A DNA stretch of 64,000 nucleotides from Pseudonocardia humida (GTDB lineage Bacteria > Actinomycetota > Actinomycetes > Mycobacteriales > Pseudonocardiaceae). Each line of letters starts with the position of its first letter. Position 1 is the first letter of the stretch. Shown in pieces: positions 60,587-64,000 of this stretch. The notes beneath the pieces are model-generated. The model was not told the origin of the DNA and did no database searches. It was given only the letters and a program-made list of their open reading frames with translations. Made by a program: the position numbers and the translations under genes. Where the stretch lies: positions 122,579-186,578 of the forward strand of contig NZ_JAGSOV010000046.1 in NCBI RefSeq assembly GCF_023898865.1, read 5' to 3'.

Positions 60587-61216
60587 GTGTTGATCGACCG
60601 TAGCGAGCTGGCCGTCGACGTGCCGGCCGCGGCGGTGCGCCTGCTCGGGTGCACCGTCGCGGCCGACACGCCGGACGGTCCGGTGGCCGTCCGGCTGGTG
60701 GAGGTCGAGGCGTACCGCGGCGCCGACGACCCGGCCTCGCACAGCTTCCGCGGCCGCACCCCGCGCAACGCGGTGATGTTCGGCCCCGCCGGGCACCTGT
60801 ACGTCTACTTCGTCTACGGCATGCACTTCTGCGCCAACATCTCCTGCCTCGACGACGGCGAGGCCGGTGCGGTGCTGCTGCGGGCCGGTGAGGTGGTCTC
60901 CGACCTCGGCCTGGCCAGGGCCCGGCGCCCGACCGCCCGGCGCGACGCCGACCTGGCCCGGGGTCCGGCCCGGCTGGCCTCCCTGCTGGGGTTCGACCGC
61001 GACGCCAACGGCCTCGACGTGACCGACCCCGCCTCGCCGGTGCGGCTGCTCGCCGCGCCGCCGCTCGACCCGGCGACGATCCGCAGCGGTCCGCGGGTCG
61101 GGGTCGCCGCCGGGCACGACACGCCCTGGCGCTTCTGGGTGGACGGCCATCCGGCGGTCAGCCAGTTCCGGCCCGGTAGGCGGCGCATCACACCGGTCGG
61201 GGGCGCGTCCGACTAG
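60587..61216 (+). CDS. 3-methyladenine DNA glycosylase (AAG family)
   Basis: The protein has 209 aa from GTG 60587. AAG/MPG family parts: VRLVEVEAYRGADDPASHSFRGRTPRNAVMFGPAGHLYVYFVYGMHFCANISC, AGAVLLRAGEVV, LARGPARLASLLGFDRDANGLDV and GPRVGVAAGHDTPWRFWV. The Glu in VEVEAYRG is the base-excision catalyst. It removes alkylated purines. It has the usual actinobacterial position before tyrS. Confidence 0.9.
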   Translation: MLIDRSELAVDVPAAAVRLLGCTVAADTPDGPVAVRLVEVEAYRGADDPASHSFRGRTPRNAVMFGPAGHLYVYFVYGMHFCANISCLDDGEAGAVLLRAGEVVSDLGLARARRPTARRDADLARGPARLASLLGFDRDANGLDVTDPASPVRLLAAPPLDPATIRSGPRVGVAAGHDTPWRFWVDGHPAVSQFRPGRRRITPVGGASD

Positions 61217-61222
61217 GCACCA

Positions 61223-61244
61223 AAGGATAGCCTCGCCTATCCTT
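61223..61244. promoter_or_regulatory. IdeR/DtxR iron box
   Basis: AAGGATAG (61223-61230) is mirrored by CTATCCTT (61237-61244), with CCTCGC between: a match to the TTAGGTTAGCCTAACCTAA type of iron box. It lies 5 bp before the GTG of the iron-binding lipoprotein gene. Repression in high iron is predicted. Confidence 0.75.
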
Positions 61245-61249
61245 CGCGC

Positions 61250-62272
61250 GTGATCGCTCATCGACGCCGTTTCGGCTGGTTGACCGCCTGCGTGTCGGCC
61301 AGTGTCCTGCTGCTCACGGCCTGCGGGGGTGGTGGTGGCACGGCCGAGCCGGCGGCTCCGGGCGCCGGTGGCGAGGCCGGCGGCGCGTTCCCGGTCAGCA
61401 TCGAGCACGACTACGGCACCACGGAGATCCCGAGCCGGCCCCAGCGCGTCGTCTCCCTCGGCTACACCGACCAGGACCCGATCCTGGCCCTCGACGTGGT
61501 GCCGGTCGCCATCCGCGAGTGGAGCGGGAACAAGCCCTCGGCCACCTGGGAGTGGGCCCAGGACAAGTTGCAGGGCCAGCAGCCGCAGGTGCTCAACGGC
61601 GCCACCATCGACCCGGAGACGGTGGCCGCGCTGGCCCCCGACCTCATCGTGGCGATCACCGCGGGCCTGACCCAGGAGGAGTACGACACCTTCTCCCGGA
61701 TCGCCCCGACGATCATCCAGCCCAAGGGCGGCATCCCCTACGCCACGGCGTGGCAGGACGCCACGCGCCTGGTCGGCCAGGCGCTGGGCAAGAGCGAGCA
61801 GGCCGAGCAGCAGGTCACCGACCTGGAGGCCCGGTTCGAGGAGGCCAAGGCGGCCCACCCGCAGCTGGCCGGCAAGAAGACGATGGTCGCCGGGGTGTCC
61901 ACCGGCGGGGCCAACTGGTTCGCCTACAGCTCGCAGGACTCGCGCGGGCGGTTCTTCACCTCGCTCGGCATGACGGTGCCCCCGGAGATCGACCAGCTCG
62001 CCGGCACGAGCTTCTACACCGAGATCAGCCTCGAGCAGCTCGACCTGCTCGACCAGAACGACGTCGTGGCCTGGATGGACGTCACCAACGGCGCCCCGGA
62101 GTCGAGGATCGAGAACGTGCCCGGCCACGACCGGCTCACCGTCTTCCAGCAGGACCGGATCGTGCAGCTGACCGACGTGGAGGCCAACGCCATGGGGTTC
62201 AGCAGCGTGCTGAGCCTGCCCGCGCTGCTGGACAGCGTGCCGCCGAAGATGGCCGCCGCGCTCGGCGGCTGA
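61250..62272 (+). CDS. iron-siderophore ABC transporter substrate-binding lipoprotein
   Basis: The protein has 340 aa from GTG 61250. The lipoprotein signal RFGWLTACVSASVLLLTACGG has its Cys near residue 25. The mature part is a FhuD/FepB-type periplasmic binding protein: IPSRPQRVVSLGYTDQDPILALDVVPVAIREWSGN, IDPETVAALAPDLIVAITAGLTQEEYDTFSRIAPTIIQPKG, and VSTGGANWFAYSSQDSRGRFFTSLGM. It captures a ferric siderophore outside the cell. No permease gene follows; tyrS is next. The iron box just before it supports iron control. Confidence 0.88.
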   Translation: MIAHRRRFGWLTACVSASVLLLTACGGGGGTAEPAAPGAGGEAGGAFPVSIEHDYGTTEIPSRPQRVVSLGYTDQDPILALDVVPVAIREWSGNKPSATWEWAQDKLQGQQPQVLNGATIDPETVAALAPDLIVAITAGLTQEEYDTFSRIAPTIIQPKGGIPYATAWQDATRLVGQALGKSEQAEQQVTDLEARFEEAKAAHPQLAGKKTMVAGVSTGGANWFAYSSQDSRGRFFTSLGMTVPPEIDQLAGTSFYTEISLEQLDLLDQNDVVAWMDVTNGAPESRIENVPGHDRLTVFQQDRIVQLTDVEANAMGFSSVLSLPALLDSVPPKMAAALGG

Positions 62273-62314
62273 CCGGGGCGGAACCCGGTCGACCCGTCCT
62301 GGAGAATCGCGGAC

Positions 62315-63592
62315 GTGAGCACGGACATCCTCGACGAGCTGAAGTGGCGCGGCCTGGTCGCGCAGTCCACCGATGAGGACGCGCTGCGCCGCGACCTCGC
62401 GGCGGGGGTGCTCACGCTCTACTGCGGGTTCGACCCGACGGCCCCGAGCCTGCACGCCGGGAACCTGATGCCGCTGCTGACGCTGCGGCGGTTCCAGCAG
62501 GCCGGGGCCCGTCCCATCGCGCTCGCCGGCGGCGCGACCGGCATGATCGGCGACCCGCGCGACGTCGGCGAGCGCTCGCTCCACGACCTCGACACCGTCC
62601 GCACGTGGACCGAGCGGGTGCGCGGCCAGCTGGAGCGCTTCGTCGAGTTCGACGACTCGCCGACCGGGGCGCTGCTGGTCAACAACCTGGACTGGACCAG
62701 TCAGCAGTCGACGCTGGAGTTCCTCCGTGACGTCGGCAAGCACTTCCGGATCGGGGACATGCTCGGGCGCGAGACCGTCCGGCGACGCCTCGCCGGCGAC
62801 GGCATGTCCTACACCGAGTTCAGCTACCTGCTCCTGCAGAGCCAGGACTACCTGCACCTCTTCCGCCGGCACGGCTGCCGGTTGCAGATCGGCGGCTCCG
62901 ACCAGTGGGGCAACATCGTCGGCGGGGTCGACCTGATCCACCGGGTCGAGGGGACGAGCGTGCACGCACTCACCACACCGCTGGTCACCGACGGCGAGGG
63001 GCGCAAGTTCGGCAAGTCGACCGGGGGCGGCAACGTCTGGCTCGACCCGGAGACGACCTCCCCGTACGCCTGGTTCCAGTACTTCGTGAACGTGGACGAC
63101 GCCTCGGTCGGCCGGTACCTCCGGTACTTCACGATGCTCCCGCGCGAGGAGATCGAGGAGCTGGACGCGGCCACCGCCGAGCGGCCGCACCTGCGCGCGG
63201 CCCAGCGCAGGCTGGCCGAGGAGACGACCACCCTCGTGCACGGCGAGCGCGCCACCCGGCAGGTGGTCGCGGCGAGCGGCGCGCTGTTCGGCCGCGGCGA
63301 GCTGCGCGAGCTCGACGCCTCGACGTTGACCGCCGCGCTGGCCGAGACCCCGACCGCGGACGCCCGGCTTGCCGACGGGCCCACCGTCCTCGATCTGCTC
63401 GTGGCCACCGGTCTGGTGGAGAGTCGCGGGGCCGCGCGCCGCACGGTGTCCGAGGGCGGGGCGTACGTGAACAACGCGAAGGTGGGCGACGAGAGCTGGC
63501 GCCCGTCGGCGGAGGACCTGCTGCCCGGGGGGTGGCTCGTCGTGCGCCGCGGCAAGCGCAACCTGGCGGGCGTGCGGGTGGCATCCGCCTGA
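62315..63592 (+). CDS. tyrS: tyrosyl-tRNA synthetase
   Basis: The protein has 425 aa from GTG 62315. The HIGH-like motif is PSLHAGNL at 44-51 and the KMSKS-like loop is KFGKST; between them are GGATGMIGDPRD, TEFSYLLLQSQDYLHLFRRHG and IGGSDQWGNIVGGVDLI. The C-terminal S4 domain is at about 355-425 (VLDLLVATGLVESRGAARRTVSEGGAYVNNAKV). It charges tRNA-Tyr. It is followed by the rRNA promoter region. Confidence 0.97.
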   Translation: MSTDILDELKWRGLVAQSTDEDALRRDLAAGVLTLYCGFDPTAPSLHAGNLMPLLTLRRFQQAGARPIALAGGATGMIGDPRDVGERSLHDLDTVRTWTERVRGQLERFVEFDDSPTGALLVNNLDWTSQQSTLEFLRDVGKHFRIGDMLGRETVRRRLAGDGMSYTEFSYLLLQSQDYLHLFRRHGCRLQIGGSDQWGNIVGGVDLIHRVEGTSVHALTTPLVTDGEGRKFGKSTGGGNVWLDPETTSPYAWFQYFVNVDDASVGRYLRYFTMLPREEIEELDAATAERPHLRAAQRRLAEETTTLVHGERATRQVVAASGALFGRGELRELDASTLTAALAETPTADARLADGPTVLDLLVATGLVESRGAARRTVSEGGAYVNNAKVGDESWRPSAEDLLPGGWLVVRRGKRNLAGVRVASA

Positions 63593-63623
63593 CCTGCGGG
63601 AACGCGGAAGTCGACCCCCCGAT

Positions 63624-63652
63624 TTGAACCCTCGCACCAGGGCGTGTAACTT
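63624..63652 (+). promoter_or_regulatory. rRNA operon promoter P1
   Basis: TTGAAC at 63624-63629 and TAACTT at 63647-63652 with a 17-nt spacer. It lies 31 bp after the tyrS stop. Confidence 0.6.
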
Positions 63653-63784
63653 ACTCCATGTCGCCACGGAGGGCAGCACGACAGACCGGGACTGAATCTC
63701 AGGCCCAGAGTCAGCCCCCAGGAGTGGCGGCCAGCCGGTGGGCAGCGCTGAGGCGCAGCTCACACCGGGTGGGCCAGGTGGAGC

Positions 63785-63813
63785 TTGACTCCACGAACTG
63801 GACCACCTAGAGT
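63785..63813 (+). promoter_or_regulatory. rRNA operon promoter P2
   Basis: TTGACT at 63785-63790 and TAGAGT at 63808-63813 with a 17-nt spacer, close to consensus. Two promoters in tandem are usual for actinobacterial rrn operons. Confidence 0.75.
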
Positions 63814-64000
63814 AGAAAAGTTGCTCCGACACGGTCGGGCAACTGACGCCCCGGATGGTGCCTAGCGGCACTGGATGGTGTGTGGGTGTCTTTTGAGAAC
63901 TCAACAGTGTGTCGAGCTATTGTTTTTCTGGTTTTGGTTTTGTGCCAGATATTTGTTCGGCCGAGTGGAGCGCGTACCCCGTGCGTTGGCTTCCTCGGTG
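63814..64000 (+). ncRNA. rRNA operon leader (16S gene lies beyond the window)
   Basis: The leader contains TTTTGAGAACTCAACAGTG (63890-63908), the near-invariant boxA/antitermination and processing region of actinobacterial 16S leaders, followed by an AT-rich tract (GCTATTGTTTTTCTGGTTTTG). No 16S start motif (GAGTTTGATCCTGGC) is present by 64000, so the rRNA gene begins outside the window. Confidence 0.8.

Noticed and set aside
63600..63655. tRNA-like T-arm on the minus strand (GGGTTCAAATC) after tyrS
   Set aside because: The flanking five bases do not pair into a T stem and no acceptor, D or anticodon stem follows. The same bases form the -35/-10 pair of rRNA promoter P1.
59300..63904. 1534-codon open frame antisense to the aminotransferase, glycosylase, binding-protein and tyrS genes
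   Set aside because: Covers four certain genes and shows no domain of its own.

Overview
The window is very GC-rich, densely packed chromosomal DNA from an actinobacterium. Gene order, GTG/TTG starts, 4-nt stop/start overlaps and LexA-, IdeR- and CRP-like sites all fit. Pseudonocardia or a close relative in the Pseudonocardiaceae is my best guess, inferred from gene content and not tested. No CRISPR array, tRNA, complete rRNA gene or insertion sequence was seen.

Left third (1-24.8 kb), mostly accessory. A partial methyltransferase is followed by two AraC regulators around a cupin, then an orphan branched-chain-type binding lipoprotein. A toxin-antitoxin remnant comes next: an intact PIN toxin behind a beheaded antitoxin. 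At 5.4-9.2 kb an FAD monooxygenase/MarR pair and a DHFR-like gene lie between three copies of the 3' end of a metallo-beta-lactamase-fold hydrolase; only the last copy belongs to a whole gene. Then come a complete five-gene branched-chain-type ABC transporter, a DUF2617/DUF4247/DUF350/aminopropyltransferase operon, OsmC, an alpha/beta hydrolase, uvrA with a LexA-like box, and several small regulators and membrane proteins.

Middle (24.8-44.3 kb). The least familiar system is a three-gene operon at 25.2-28.3 kb: an XRE-type HTH fused to a helical-repeat (possibly alpha/alpha-toroid) domain, a 3-His cupin and a ThiL-like AIR-synthase-fold protein. It follows a non-coding region full of GTAGG/CCTAC motifs. 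A methyltransferase, a large BTAD/AfsR-type regulator, a CtaG/DUF2243 pair, and then the infC-rpmI-rplT-rRNA methyltransferase block follow; infC starts at an ATC codon. At 39.1-41.4 kb is a collapsed glycan-type operon: PIG-L, GT2 and WecB genes survive only as stubs around an intact ATP-grasp gene and a HAD gene, with the original 4-nt overlaps kept. A soluble histidine kinase between two LuxR-type response regulators lies beside it.

Right third (44.3-64 kb), core. pheST, an F420/FMN-type monooxygenase, an AlkD-like protein, and the full arginine operon argCJBDFRGH with an ARG-box-like element at argC. Related SELAGEP-type sequences occur at three junctions of the arg operon. An aminotransferase, a 3-methyladenine glycosylase, an IdeR-box-controlled iron-siderophore binding lipoprotein and tyrS follow. 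The window ends in the promoter/leader region of an rRNA operon whose 16S gene starts beyond the end.
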